NCBI GenBank assembly: GCA_002420115.1
Contig: DIHK01000037.1
Coordinates: 111,840 to 175,839 of the forward strand
DNA: 64,000 nt
DNA from: Nitrospira sp. UBA5698
GTDB taxonomy: Bacteria; Nitrospirota; Nitrospiria; Nitrospirales; Nitrospiraceae
Reading direction: 5' to 3'
Below, one piece after another: positions 25,431 through 35,022 of the stretch. Each line of letters begins with the position of its first letter. Within the stretch, counting starts at the first letter, position 1. The position numbers and the translations under genes are program-made. The notes under the pieces were generated by a model that was not told where the DNA came from, made no database searches, and saw only the letters and a list, made by a program, of their open reading frames with translations.

Positions 25431-26594
25431 ATGAACCGTGGTTTGATTGGCCGATACGAGACTTCTCAAATTGGAGGAGAGCACGTGCGCGCCTATATCC
25501 CGAAACCACTCCCTCCCGTACCATTTCTTGATCTCACAGGCGCGCGTCAGGTTCTACTCGAGCAAGCTCTGTTAGCCTTGGGACGTCTGGACAGCGTTTC
25601 CACATTACTGCCTGATCCACATCTCTTTCTCTACTCGTATGTTCGGAAAGAAGCTCTGTTGTCCTCCCAGATCGAAGGAACTCAATCATCCTTATCTGAC
25701 TTGCTTCTATTTGAACTGGAGGAAGCTCCGGGGGTGCCACAAGACGACGTGACAGACGTCTCTAACTATGTTGCGGCATTGGAATATGGGCTTGAGCGAT
25801 TGCGCGAAGGGTTCCCTCTGTCGAACCGTCTGATCCGAGAGGTTCATGCGCAACTTCTGTGACGTGGCCGGGGCAGTGACAAACTGCCTGGAGAGTTCCG
25901 CCGATCACAGAACTGGATTGGGGGCACTCGATCTGGAAATGCCCACTTTGTCCCACCACCACACGTGGTTGTCGAAGATTGTATGGGACAGCTGGAGCAG
26001 TTTCTCCATGATGAAGCCATCCCTTTACCTATGCTTATCAAGGCTGCTCTTGCGCATGTTCAGTTTGAAACGATTCATCCTTTTCTAGACGGCAACGGGC
26101 GTGTCGGACGACTTCTCATCACCATTCTCCTGTGCCGTGGTGGTGTACTGATGCAGCCTCTTCTCTACCTCAGCCTCTATTTCAAGCAAAACCGGTCCAC
26201 CTATTATCGATTACTTGATCAAGTGCGTCTGGATGGAAATTGGGAAGCATGGATCGACTTCTTTCTAGAGGGTGTACGGACAACCGCACAAGGAGCTGTC
26301 ACAACCGCACAGCGTGTTGTGGAATTATTGAATGCTGATGCAGCGAAGATTCAGACAGGTGGACGGGCTGCTGGTTCGGCACTTCGTGTCCACGCAGCCC
26401 TTCGTGAGCGCCCGATTGTTTCCCTTTCGAACATTTGCCGACGCACAGGTCTTTCCTTCCCAGCGGCGACAAACGGCATGGCCTTGCTTCAAAAACTGGG
26501 GACAGTTCGAGAACTCACTGGTCGGCACCGGAATAGGCTGTTTGCCTATGATCGTTATATTCAGATTCTCAGTGAGGGCACAGAACCATTGTAG
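25431..26594 (+). pseudogene. Fic family protein interrupted by one in-frame TGA
   Basis: Read through the TGA at 25860-25862, the frame gives about 387 residues of a Fic AMP-transferase. The inhibitory-helix motif SSQIEGT and the N-terminal Fic_N part lie before the stop. The segment PGEFRRSQNWIGGTR, the active-site loop HPFLDGNGRVGRLL and a C-terminal winged-helix part follow in the same frame. No base is lost or gained; a single substitution makes the stop. Fic enzymes of this class AMPylate target proteins. The truncated first part lacks the catalytic loop and the second lacks a good start, so it is probably inactive. It lies between attR and a decayed att-like relic. Confidence 0.85.
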
Positions 26595-26655
26595 AACTGT
26601 TCAGTTCTTATCCTATTATCCAGAACTACAAACCCAGACTAATTCATGAAATTCA

Positions 26656-26687
26656 GGAGGGCCCGGTTCGGGTCCCAGCAGGCTCAC
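26656..26687 (+). repeat. Decayed third copy of the tRNA-Lys 3' end
   Basis: GGAGGGCCC, GGTTCGGGTCCCAGC and AGGCTCAC follow the T-arm and acceptor part of the tRNA in order, with a 2-nt gap and a few substitutions. It may be the far end of an older element that contained the broken Fic gene. Confidence 0.6.
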
Positions 26688-26972
26688 GACTCTGGGCCAG
26701 TGCAGAACTTCATCCTCAGCCCGTCTACATAGCCTCAGTCCAGCGTAATCTTAGTAGACCTGAAGCACCTTTTGTGACGGTTCGCAACGGGAGCATTGCG
26801 ATCGGAATGACTACGAGCCGGACATGACCGTTTTAAATTGGAGGGCCGAGCACCGATGTGTTAGTAGTGGAGGGCTCACCGTGTGGAGGACGCGGGCCAC
26901 GTCCTGCGGGAGTCGCCACATCATGCGAAGGATGGTCTGAGAACTCATACGACCTGTCATGGAGAGATAACG

Positions 26973-27143
26973 ATGCCCAAAGCCCGCAGTGCCGGCCAGT
27001 GTGCTCAATGTGAAGCCGACGATCGAGTCAGGATGACCTTTATGACATGCAGCCGCTGTCGTCGGTATTTCTGTAGTGAGCACGGCACCTCCCAATTAGA
27101 CCAATGCGAGGCATGTATTGAAGGCGGTGAGGAGACAGACTAG
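26973..27143 (+). CDS. Small zinc-binding protein (56 aa)
   Basis: 56 residues with four pairs of probable zinc ligands: CAQC, CSRC, FCSEH and CEAC, a cross-brace-like double zinc ribbon. GGAGAG precedes the ATG. The C-terminus is short and acidic, ending GGEETD. Its TAG stop codon (27141-27143) is formed by the first bases of the MITE at 27140, so the original C-terminus may have been the same or longer. Function unknown; such mini-proteins often bind nucleic acid or protein partners. Confidence 0.65.
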   Translation: MPKARSAGQCAQCEADDRVRMTFMTCSRCRRYFCSEHGTSQLDQCEACIEGGEETD

Positions 27144-27344
27144 CAGAATGCTGAAAAAGCCTTCCAGCGGCGTTCTCGCATCGCTCAGAGGCTCAACGTA
27201 CCGAAGCGTACGCCTCGCCCCTTCGCTCGCTGCGGCCTTGCTGGACGGCCTTTTTGAGCATTCTGAGGTGTAGAGTGCCACAGTTCCTTCTATCATTGTG
27301 CAACGATGTGCGAAGCAGAACCGCGTTTTTCAGCAAACTGCTAG
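27140..27344. mobile_element. MITE-like element, copy 1 (205 bp)
   Basis: The ends are inverted repeats: CTAGCAGaatgCTGAAAAA at the left and TTTTTCAGcaaaCTGCTAG at the right, 17 of 19 matching. An inner inverted repeat (27144-27168 against about 27241-27266) would fold most of the element into a hairpin. It has no coding capacity. CTAG at both ends could be a duplicated target or part of the termini. A second copy lies at 34644-34917. Confidence 0.8.
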
Positions 27345-27762
27345 CGAATAGTCAATCATCGAATCGACCGGGGAAATGCTCCCAGGGGCTTCCTGGAGAG
27401 GGCTATCTGCACTGCATGAAACTGTGTTCTGCCCCCGATGATGGCCGAAGGGCTAGGATCTGTCAGAGGCACCGCTCGTGCCAGTGAGATTGGCACTTCC
27501 GCTGCTTCTCCCTCTCGGGCTGGCCAGTTTTTGCTGCCGCCACACGTGTCTTCTATGACGTGTGCAGTGTATCTCCTTCTCTCATAAGGAAGATATTGTG
27601 AGCCGATACAACGAGGAAACACCGGTCAAGGCCACCAACTCTTCATTCTTCTGCCGGCCGTCGATACATGACGGGGCGCGATACAATTCAACGATTGTGT
27701 TTGTGGCAATCTATGAGAACGTTGCTTAGAGCCGGCACCCGAAGCTGTTGCGCTATCATGGA
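27345..27762. other. Gap with a degraded copy of the small-gene 5' region
   Basis: No gene seen. Around 27545-27650, GTGTGCAGTG, CTCATAAGGAAG, GAGGAAAC and ACCAACTCTTCATTCTTC follow the order of the 18990-19105 region before and at the start of the 73-aa gene. The similarity is patchy, so this is a weak relic. Confidence 0.4.
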
Positions 27763-28380
27763 ATGATGACGACCGTCTCTCTCTTTGCCGTCGTTTTCAT
27801 ACTCAATTGCCTACCCGCATTTGCACCACCGACATGGATGGTGGTGTCTGCGATGACGTTGTCTAGTCCCGGGGTGAATCCTTGGCTCACGGCGCTTGCG
27901 GCTGCAACTGCGGCGACGGCTGGTAGGCTGGTCCTCGCGAAAATGGCCTTTCTTCTCGTCAGGCAACGGTGGTTGAGCGCGCGTACCAAAGAGAATGTTG
28001 ATCTGGTGAAAGCCCGTCTGGAACAGCACCGCGCGATGACGTTCGGGGCCGTCCTTGCCTATACCTGCAGCCCCTTGCCGTCGAACTCACTGTTTATCGC
28101 CTATGGGCTCACGTCGTTGCCCCTGGCTCCGGTGGCGGCGGCCTCGTTCCTCGGCCGGTTTCTGACCTATAGTGTGTGGGTGGTCATGGCGATGGAGGTG
28201 GCGCAGAAGGTTGTGGTCGATGAGGGATCGGTCTTTGCCTATCTCGGAGGGTATTTTGTCGTGACGCAAATCCTCATGCTCGCGCTGGTCGTGCTCTTCA
28301 CAAAACTGGACTGGAGGGCCTGGTTTTCTGGCAAAACGATCCGACTCATGAAACAGACCGAACCCGATGATCAGAAGTGA
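27763..28380 (+). CDS. DedA/VTT-like small membrane protein
   Basis: About 205 residues with four to five hydrophobic segments (about 5-22, 30-65, 90-130, 140-160, 170-190). The pattern of a re-entrant Pro/Gly segment near the N-terminus and the later SFLGRFLTYSVWV resembles SNARE-associated/DedA proteins, a family implicated in lipid scrambling and envelope stability. The ATG at 27763 is preferred; the longer frame begins with TTG at 27748. It stands alone in a region of repeats. Family assignment is moderate. Confidence 0.55.
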   Translation: MMTTVSLFAVVFILNCLPAFAPPTWMVVSAMTLSSPGVNPWLTALAAATAATAGRLVLAKMAFLLVRQRWLSARTKENVDLVKARLEQHRAMTFGAVLAYTCSPLPSNSLFIAYGLTSLPLAPVAAASFLGRFLTYSVWVVMAMEVAQKVVVDEGSVFAYLGGYFVVTQILMLALVVLFTKLDWRAWFSGKTIRLMKQTEPDDQK

Positions 28381-29024
28381 CGTCACATCATCCCCGCATC
28401 GACCGCGGCTTTTTCCTACGACGCCACGAGCGGATCGTTGATCGAATTGCGTCTGGAAAGTCCAGCGTGGTCAACTGGCAGGGGGAGCATGGAAACTTTT
28501 GGGGTGGAATAGTCGATCTCAACGGTATCGGTCGTCTGGTCCTGATGCGATCAGCCCATCCGTCACCACGATGTCATTGCATGGGTCTGGTTGCCTCGGG
28601 CAACAGCCCTTCAGCTGTGCGATGCCTTTTCCCTTTCCGTGAGAGCCGGGTGTTGCGTCCATACAAAGAGGGAGCACCAGGGCAAACTCCGCAGGCGTCA
28701 ACGCGATCTGCTAAACGTTACCAACCCCACATACAACCTTAATGTGATGGTAGCCATGAGCCACTATACGTTTGTTCGGACATGATGCGAAACAAGCTGG
28801 CAAAGCCTCGATTCGCAACAAGACGCGTCCACCGCACGATTTCGACCCAACCGTTTGGACCCAATAATCCCTATAACCCCGCAGTTAGTGCCACGGTTCG
28901 GTATTTACACTATGGTCGGTCCAAGCAGAGTCGGTCTCAGGCGCGCCCAGCTGGAAGGTAAGATTTCGTATGGTTTTCGGAATCATCGGAAGTCGGCAGA
29001 CTGTTTAGTCTAGGAGACACAGAC
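28381..29024. other. 644-nt gap with another degraded small-gene relic
   Basis: No gene is supported. At about 28605-28690, CTGTGCGATGCCTTTTCCC, CCGTGAGAGCCGG, ACAAAGAGGGAGCACC match in order the 19005-19070 leader of the 73-aa gene. The rest shows nothing I can name. Confidence 0.4.
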
Positions 29025-29426
29025 ATGCGAGATCCGAACACTCGAGTCAGTCTCTTGCGGTTGCTGGGCATCTCGGCCATGAGCCTTCTCCCATGGTTCG
29101 GGGGTTGTGTCGGCACTCCTCAGGAGAAAACCTGGATTATGGTGGGTATGACGACCAGGGATGAGGTGGTCACGCGGTATGGGCAGCCGGACATTGTTCA
29201 GATGTCGGGCGACGGCGCCATGGTCACCTACTGGCCGAGGTCAGTCCGACCGATCCATCCGCGGATGGAGATCCCCACGGTCCAGGCGGGCCCTTTGGGA
29301 ACGACCACCACCCAGATGACGCCGATTGAACCAGGACTCGACCGGACCGACAGGCAGGAGCGTCCGCTTCAAGAAATCCAGATCCGCTATGACGCCCAGG
29401 GCATTGTGCGGGAGGTGATGCCGTAG
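29025..29426 (+). CDS. Lipoprotein with BamE/SmpA-like fold
   Basis: 133 residues. The N-terminus has a hydrophobic stretch ending FGGC, a plausible lipobox with Cys around position 28. VGMTTRDEVVTRYGQPD (about 42-58) is the signature of SmpA/OmlA/BamE-like domains, in which a short helix precedes GxP. The rest is Pro/Thr-rich. BamE proper is a subunit of the outer-membrane barrel assembly machine; many proteins with this small domain are unrelated in role. The start has TAGGAG upstream. It stands alone. Confidence 0.65.
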   Translation: MRDPNTRVSLLRLLGISAMSLLPWFGGCVGTPQEKTWIMVGMTTRDEVVTRYGQPDIVQMSGDGAMVTYWPRSVRPIHPRMEIPTVQAGPLGTTTTQMTPIEPGLDRTDRQERPLQEIQIRYDAQGIVREVMP

Positions 29427-29889
29427 AGAACTTCGAGGTTGGTACGCGACGACGCGTTGCGTCGTGATCAGGTTGCAAACGGTGAGCGCGAGGTATTCCG
29501 ATTCTGTGCGCTGAAATTCATCCTGCAGACGTAGCTTGCATGATTGCTCCTACCTATTCCGGCCCGATGAAACGATCGCTGAGCCTCTATTACAGTTCTA
29601 CGCACAGGTGAGACAACTGTTTCTCCTTCTCCGAAACAACCAGTCCTAGACGGAGCCGGGGATTATCTCAAGGTTGACGTCGTCAACGAGATGCGCTCTC
29701 GTTCCATCCCTCGTCCGATCCTGTGCCGGTGCATCCTGGAACAACAATTAACCAAACAATCAGGATGAGCCAATGAGTCGGTAACAGGCCGCGAGTACAT
29801 TGTGCTTAGGAACAAAAATGAGATTGGGACATCGTGACACCTAGAACGCTCTGCGTACGTGCACCCGCAACGGATGGAAGGAAGTCGCT
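29427..29889. other. 463-nt gap before the nuclease gene
   Basis: No gene, RNA or strong repeat is seen. A promoter for the secreted nuclease is expected near the right end but no clear -35/-10 pair stands out. Confidence 0.4.
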
Positions 29890-32800
29890 ATGATGCAGCT
29901 ACTTGCCTTGGCCTCTAAGAGTGTCTCTCGTATCGTCCGTCGTATGCCACACCGGTTGGGTGTGGTCGGAATCGCCGCTGCAACGGCTTTCTTCAGCGCC
30001 CCTGCGAACGTGTGGGCAAGCGGCGATGTCGTAATCAGCCAAGTCTACGGCGGCGGGGGCAATTCGGGAGCAACCTTTCGCAACGACTTCATCGAGCTGT
30101 TCAATCGTGGCAATGTCGCCGTGAGTCTGTCCGGATGGTCTGTGCAATATGCGAGTGCGACCGGCACAACGTGGCAACGCACGGATCTAAGCGGAACGCT
30201 CCAGCCCGGGCAGTACTATTTGGTGCAAGAAGCGGTCGGGACTGGAGGTACTGTGACGCTCCCGACACCGGATGCGACCGGGAGCATCCCCATGTCAGCG
30301 ACGGCGGGAAAGGTGGCCTTGGTGAACTCAACCACCTTGCTCACCTGCAGCACCGGGTGCGCCACCTTGCCGAGCATAGTCGATTTTATAGGGTACGGCG
30401 GAACAGCGAACAGTTTTGAAGGTGCCGGAGCCGCACCGGCGTTGACGAATACCACCGTCGCAGCGCGCAGTGGAAACGGCTGCCAGGACACCGACGGCAA
30501 CGCGACCGATTTTACGGCGGGCCCGCCGAATCCACGCAACACCGGCTCACCAGCCTCGCCCTGCGGGGGTTCCGCAACGCAGCCCGTCGTCGCCACCTGC
30601 CCGGCGACACTGTCTACCGCCGCCGGTACGTCCGCATCAGCCAATCTCAGCGCCACGGACAGCGACGGTGTCGTGACAAATGGCGCTGTTACGAGCGCTT
30701 CCGTCGCCGGCATCACCGTCACGAATATTGTTCCCGCTACGGCAGTCGGTGGAACATTGACTGCCACGCTTGCGGTGTCCGCGACGGTGGCGCCGGGAAC
30801 ATATGCCACGGATGTAACCTTTACCAATGCCGACCCCATCGCCCAGACAACACTCTGTACCGTGACGATTGCCGTCGGCGGCGGGACGGGAGTGTCCTTG
30901 CGCATCCATGAGATCCAAGGGGCCGCCCATCTTTCCCCACACAACGGGGAAACGGTCGCCCACGTCCCTGGAATTGTCACGGTCGTGCGACCAAACGGCT
31001 TCTTCATGCAGGATTCGTCCCCGGATAACGATCCTGCGACATCAGAAGGCATCTTCGTCTTTACCTCGACGGCTCCTCCCGTTGTGGTGGGAGACTCTGT
31101 GCTGGTGCGTGGCACAGTAACCGAATTCCGGCCAGGTGGAGCCGGTGGCGCGACGAATCTGACCACGACGGAGATCACGTCGCCGATTGTGACGGTGGTC
31201 TCGAGCGGCAATGCTTTGCCTGCGGCGGTCAATATCGGAATCAACGGGCGTATCCCCCCGACCCTCGTGATCGACGACGACGCGACAAGCGATGTCGAAA
31301 CGAGCGGCGTGTTTGATCCAGCGCACGACGGCATCGACTTTTACGAGAGTCTTGAAGGGATGTTGGTGCAGATCAATAACCCGGTAGTCGTCGGCCCGAC
31401 GAACGCGTTCGGGGAAATTCCGGTGCTGGCGGACAACGGTGCCAACGCCGGGCTCCGTACGGCTCGCGGCGGGATTGTGATCAGCAGCTCCGATTTCAAC
31501 CCCGAGCGCCTAGTCTTGGACGACGCCATTGTTTCTGTGCCGGCAGTCAATGTAGGCGATCGGTTTACTACGGTGACGGCGGTAGTCGATTATAGTTTCG
31601 GAAATTTCAAATTGCTCGTGCTGAATACACCGACACCAATCCCGCAAGGTCTGACACCGGAATCCACATTACTCCAGGGAACAAGTAATCAGCTGACGAT
31701 AGGCTCGTTCAACGTGGAGAATCTCGCGCCCACTGATCCGAGCAGCAAGTTCGCCGGCTTAGGGGACGCGATTGTCAATCGCCTCCGCTCCCCCGATATC
31801 ATCGCGGTGGAGGAAATTCAGGACAATTCCGGCGCGACCAATAACGGCGTGGTCGATGCAACGACCACCTTCGATCTTTTGATCACTGCCATACGAGCCG
31901 CCGGGGGGCCGACCTACGCCTTCCGCACCATCAACCCTGTCGATGGGCAAGACGGAGGGCAGCCGGGAGGGAATATCCGTGTAGGCTTTCTCTTCAATCC
32001 GGCGCGAGTCGCCTTTGTCGATCGACCCGGAGGTACGTCGACATCCGGCACCGCCGTGCTCAACGGACCGAATGGCCCGCAGCTCTCCGCGAGCCCGGGG
32101 AGAATTGATCCCTTGAATCCCGCATTCGCGAACAGCCGTAAACCCTTAGTCGGTGAATTTCAGTTCAATGGCCATGCACTCTTCGTCATCGCGAATCACT
32201 TCAATTCCAAAGGCGGTGACCAGCCGCTCTTTGGTCGCTTCCAACCGCCGGTGCGTTCGTCAGAAATTCAACGTCAAGCACAAGCCATGGTGGTGCATGA
32301 TTTCGTCCAAAGTCTCCTGACGTTGGACGCCCAGGCACGGGTTGTCGTGGTAGGGGACTTGAACGATTTTCCATTTTCGACGACAGTCGCGACCTTGAAG
32401 GCGGGAGGGATTCTCCATAATTTAGTCGGGACGTTACCGGTTGATGAGCAATACACCTATATTTTTGAGGGAAACTCTCAAGTTCTCGACCATATTCTGG
32501 TCAGCCCTGAATTGATGAATCATGCCTTGCCTGAATACGACATTGTGCATATCAATTCAGAATTCGCGACACAGCTCAGCGACCATGAACCGGCGGTCGC
32601 TCGTGTGCAGCTCCCACCGGTGCAGGATGTCACCGCAGAGGTTCCGGCAGTCAGTTCCGGACTCACATTCAACCGGAGAACCCAGATGTTCACTGGGACC
32701 ATTCAGATCACGAATACCAGTAACAGATTCATTGCCGGTCCGGTGCAGGTGCAGCTGCAAAGTCTGACGGTCGGCGTCACCTTGGTGAATGCCGCCGGCA

Positions 32801-32940
32801 TGAAGAGCGGCCATCCTTACCTTACCGCACCGGTGAGCGGCTTGGCACCGGGAGCATCCGTTTCCGTGCCGGTTCAATTCAGTAATCCAACGCGTGTCGG
32901 CATCAACTACAGCGCGCATATTTTCTCGGGGAGTTTCTAA
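29890..32940 (+). CDS. ExeM/NucH-type extracellular endonuclease
   Basis: 1016 residues, exported (hydrophobic signal at about 22-43 ending VWASG). Residues about 45-130 are a lamin-tail domain (VVISQVYGGGGNSG, NDFIELFNRG, GWSVQYAS), followed by a beta-rich part and an OB-like region typical of ExeM. Residues about 603-905 are an endonuclease/exonuclease/phosphatase domain: GSFNVENL, IAVEEIQD with the metal-binding Glu, NHFNSKGGD, VVGDLNDF and SDHEPAVARV with the catalytic Asp-His. The C-terminal 100 residues are a Ser/Thr-rich immunoglobulin-like part. It would degrade extracellular DNA, perhaps for phosphate or in biofilms. A PEP-CTERM-like gene follows 34 nt later. Confidence 0.92.
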   Translation: MMQLLALASKSVSRIVRRMPHRLGVVGIAAATAFFSAPANVWASGDVVISQVYGGGGNSGATFRNDFIELFNRGNVAVSLSGWSVQYASATGTTWQRTDLSGTLQPGQYYLVQEAVGTGGTVTLPTPDATGSIPMSATAGKVALVNSTTLLTCSTGCATLPSIVDFIGYGGTANSFEGAGAAPALTNTTVAARSGNGCQDTDGNATDFTAGPPNPRNTGSPASPCGGSATQPVVATCPATLSTAAGTSASANLSATDSDGVVTNGAVTSASVAGITVTNIVPATAVGGTLTATLAVSATVAPGTYATDVTFTNADPIAQTTLCTVTIAVGGGTGVSLRIHEIQGAAHLSPHNGETVAHVPGIVTVVRPNGFFMQDSSPDNDPATSEGIFVFTSTAPPVVVGDSVLVRGTVTEFRPGGAGGATNLTTTEITSPIVTVVSSGNALPAAVNIGINGRIPPTLVIDDDATSDVETSGVFDPAHDGIDFYESLEGMLVQINNPVVVGPTNAFGEIPVLADNGANAGLRTARGGIVISSSDFNPERLVLDDAIVSVPAVNVGDRFTTVTAVVDYSFGNFKLLVLNTPTPIPQGLTPESTLLQGTSNQLTIGSFNVENLAPTDPSSKFAGLGDAIVNRLRSPDIIAVEEIQDNSGATNNGVVDATTTFDLLITAIRAAGGPTYAFRTINPVDGQDGGQPGGNIRVGFLFNPARVAFVDRPGGTSTSGTAVLNGPNGPQLSASPGRIDPLNPAFANSRKPLVGEFQFNGHALFVIANHFNSKGGDQPLFGRFQPPVRSSEIQRQAQAMVVHDFVQSLLTLDAQARVVVVGDLNDFPFSTTVATLKAGGILHNLVGTLPVDEQYTYIFEGNSQVLDHILVSPELMNHALPEYDIVHINSEFATQLSDHEPAVARVQLPPVQDVTAEVPAVSSGLTFNRRTQMFTGTIQITNTSNRFIAGPVQVQLQSLTVGVTLVNAAGMKSGHPYLTAPVSGLAPGASVSVPVQFSNPTRVGINYSAHIFSGSF

Positions 32941-32974
32941 TGTGCCCCATTTGATTCAGCGGAAAGGATAGGAC

Positions 32975-33616
32975 ATGGCTACAACAGCACGAACTCACTG
33001 TTCCACGACACTCATCCTCATGGCAGGTCTGATCCTAGCGCTGGCGAGTCCCGTGCATGCGATGGTCGTCGACTATGTGGTCTCGCTCAATACCGGCGTC
33101 CTCATGGGGACGTCCGGATTTCTGGATCTACAGTTTAACCCTGGGACTATCCCAGGGACTCCGGAGGCAGAAGCGGCGATCAGCCTTTTTAGCGGTGACG
33201 CGGTCCTCAAAAATACCGGCCCGACGAATGGAACAGGCCTTGTCACAGGTGCTCTTCCCGGGGATCTGGTATTTGGCAACGGCACCCCATTCAATAGTTT
33301 CTTCCAGGAAGTGACGTTTGGAAGCTCTACCGGCTTTCATGTGAATTTCAGCGGCGCGTTCCTCACCGCCTTGTCTGGCTCACATAGCGCGTTTTCGGTG
33401 AGCCTGTATGATGCGGACGGGATCACCCCCCTCCTCACCACGGACGCCTCGGGCGCACTCATGATATTCGATCTTGCACCAGGTGGTGAAATCGCTTCGA
33501 TGATATTTAACCCCTCCGTGGTCACGGTGGCGGCGGTGCCACTTCCGGCTGCCGCAGTGCTGTTTCCGACCGGCCTGAGCCTGTTCGCGATCGTGCGGCG
33601 TGCGCTCCATGAATAA
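32975..33616 (+). CDS. Exported protein with PEP-CTERM-like tail
   Basis: 213 residues with a signal peptide (ILMAGLILALASPVHA). The C-terminal VPLPAAAVLFPTGLSLFAIV followed by RRALHE has the Pro-rich motif, helix and basic end of PEP-CTERM sorting signals in a slightly unusual form (Pro-Thr before Gly). The middle is a beta-rich domain with NFSGAFLTAL and SLYDADGITPLL, of the type found in many PEP-CTERM proteins; no enzymatic motif is seen. It lies 34 nt behind the nuclease gene and may share its transcript. Confidence 0.8.
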   Translation: MATTARTHCSTTLILMAGLILALASPVHAMVVDYVVSLNTGVLMGTSGFLDLQFNPGTIPGTPEAEAAISLFSGDAVLKNTGPTNGTGLVTGALPGDLVFGNGTPFNSFFQEVTFGSSTGFHVNFSGAFLTALSGSHSAFSVSLYDADGITPLLTTDASGALMIFDLAPGGEIASMIFNPSVVTVAAVPLPAAAVLFPTGLSLFAIVRRALHE

Positions 33617-34017
33617 TGCAGGCTAGAAGTCGAAGGGCCTGAAGGCCAGTTGCCTCATTCTGCCCTCAGCAGAAATGCGCTGCATGCGTAGGTGAACTCC
33701 AAGGGTGAGGGAAAAGGCAATTTGTCTACGTCGACAGGCTGAGCACGAACGCCATGCATCAGACATTCAATGGCTATGTCGTTGGTCATGAAGGTTCTTG
33801 AGGGATGAACGAAGAGTTTGTCTGCAGCCTGCGACAGGAATTGGCAAGGAGTGAGACCTCAGTATGTGAAACATCCTCAACCGTACCTCGTCCACGCCAT
33901 CGGCCGCCCAGCACTGACCAGGCGCACTGCACGCGCTAGCCGTTTGTTGCTCCCGCCGTGTCATTCATTCCAGTTCCCTTCGAACCGGCAGCATTGTTGC
34001 AGGTGATCCGTTGTACG
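33617..34017. other. About 400-nt gap
   Basis: No gene is supported. The GTG-initiated extension at 33958 of the next frame lacks a ribosome site and would precede the signal peptide, so it is left in the gap. Confidence 0.4.
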
Positions 34018-34647
34018 ATGTCGTTCTCTGGTGCATGGATAGGGGTGTTGCTCGCGGGCTGGGTGGGAGTGATCCCTCTCTGCTGGGCACAGTCGGACAC
34101 CACAATACCGGACGCCCGGACTATCTTGAAGCGCGGGGCCATAGAGGCAGGCGGAGCGGTAGGGTACTGGGAGGAGTTCCTCTTTCCAAGCGAGGCACAC
34201 TCGTCAAGTCGTCATGCCATCTTTGTGATGCCCAGGATCGGGGTAATTGTGACCGATGAAATGGATGCCGGCCTGCTCTCGGGGAACCTGGCGGTTCAGT
34301 TGGAACCATTCTATGGTCGATTCAGGAACGGATTATCCGGTGACGCAGCGGGAGTTTCAGCGGTCCTAAAATACAATCTTCTGTCATTCGGGCGCTGGGT
34401 GCCTTTCTGGGATGTCGGAGTCGGGTTACTGTGGACGGATCTCGCTCCCCGCATTGCCGAGGACAGTAGCCAGGTGAACTTTGCTCTTGAGACGGGACCA
34501 GGCATTCAATACTACGCAACGACCAGCATGGCGTTGACCTTGGGGGTGCGATACCACCACATCTCGAATGCCGGAATAGGGGCACGAAACTTAGGGCTGG
34601 ATGCCGTGCTGCCGTATGCTGGAGTGTCCTGGATTTTGTGGCGCTAG
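34018..34647 (+). CDS. PagL-like lipid A 3-O-deacylase (acyloxyacyl hydrolase family)
   Basis: About 209 residues, with a signal peptide (WIGVLLAGWVGVIPLCWAQS) and then beta-strands of an outer-membrane barrel. The C-terminal RYHHISNAGIGARNLGLD carries the His-Ser pair and the downstream Asn/Gly pattern of PagL, which removes an acyl chain from lipid A. The ATG at 34018 is chosen so that the signal peptide is at the N-terminus. The TAG stop (34645-34647) is the beginning of the MITE copy at 34644, and the protein ends WILWR rather than with an aromatic residue, so the last residue or two may have been altered by the insertion. Confidence 0.8.
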   Translation: MSFSGAWIGVLLAGWVGVIPLCWAQSDTTIPDARTILKRGAIEAGGAVGYWEEFLFPSEAHSSSRHAIFVMPRIGVIVTDEMDAGLLSGNLAVQLEPFYGRFRNGLSGDAAGVSAVLKYNLLSFGRWVPFWDVGVGLLWTDLAPRIAEDSSQVNFALETGPGIQYYATTSMALTLGVRYHHISNAGIGARNLGLDAVLPYAGVSWILWR

Positions 34648-34917
34648 CAGAATGCTGAAAAAGTCCTCCAGCGGCGTTCTCGCATCACTCAGACGCTCGA
34701 CGCGGTAAAGATCACTAAAGGCAAAGTACCTATCCCTCGCATGTGATCAAAGCGAGCGGGTCAAGCGAAGCTTGGTATGTACCTCTTCGCCCCTTCGCTC
34801 ACTGCAGCCTTGCTGGACAGCCTTTTTGAGCATTCTGAGCTGTAGAGTGCCACAGTTCTTTCCATCATCGTGCAACGGTGCGCGAAGCAGAAACCAAGTT
34901 TTTCAGCAAACTGCTAG
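34644..34917. mobile_element. MITE-like element, copy 2 (274 bp)
   Basis: Same ends as copy 1 (CTAGCAGaatgCTGAAAAA and TTTTTCAGcaaaCTGCTAG) and the same inner arms. About 70 nt around 34700-34770 in the middle are extra or different. No coding capacity. Its left CTAG forms the stop codon of the PagL-like gene. Confidence 0.8.
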
Positions 34918-35022
34918 GACTCATGACCTCTACACAATGCGCATTGCGCCGGCGTCCAAGTCGACCTTAGAATACATCACCGAAAAAGTTTGTGGCCGTT
35001 CAACTCTTCCGCGTTGTGAACC

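Noticed and set aside
25860..25862. TGA in the Fic gene as recoded selenocysteine
   Set aside because: The position is not a catalytic Cys site in Fic proteins and no selenocysteine hairpin is evident after it; a nonsense mutation is simpler.
30216..31334. Long minus-strand frame inside the secreted nuclease gene
   Set aside because: It is a shadow of a Thr/Val-rich coding strand; the plus-strand protein has clear domains.
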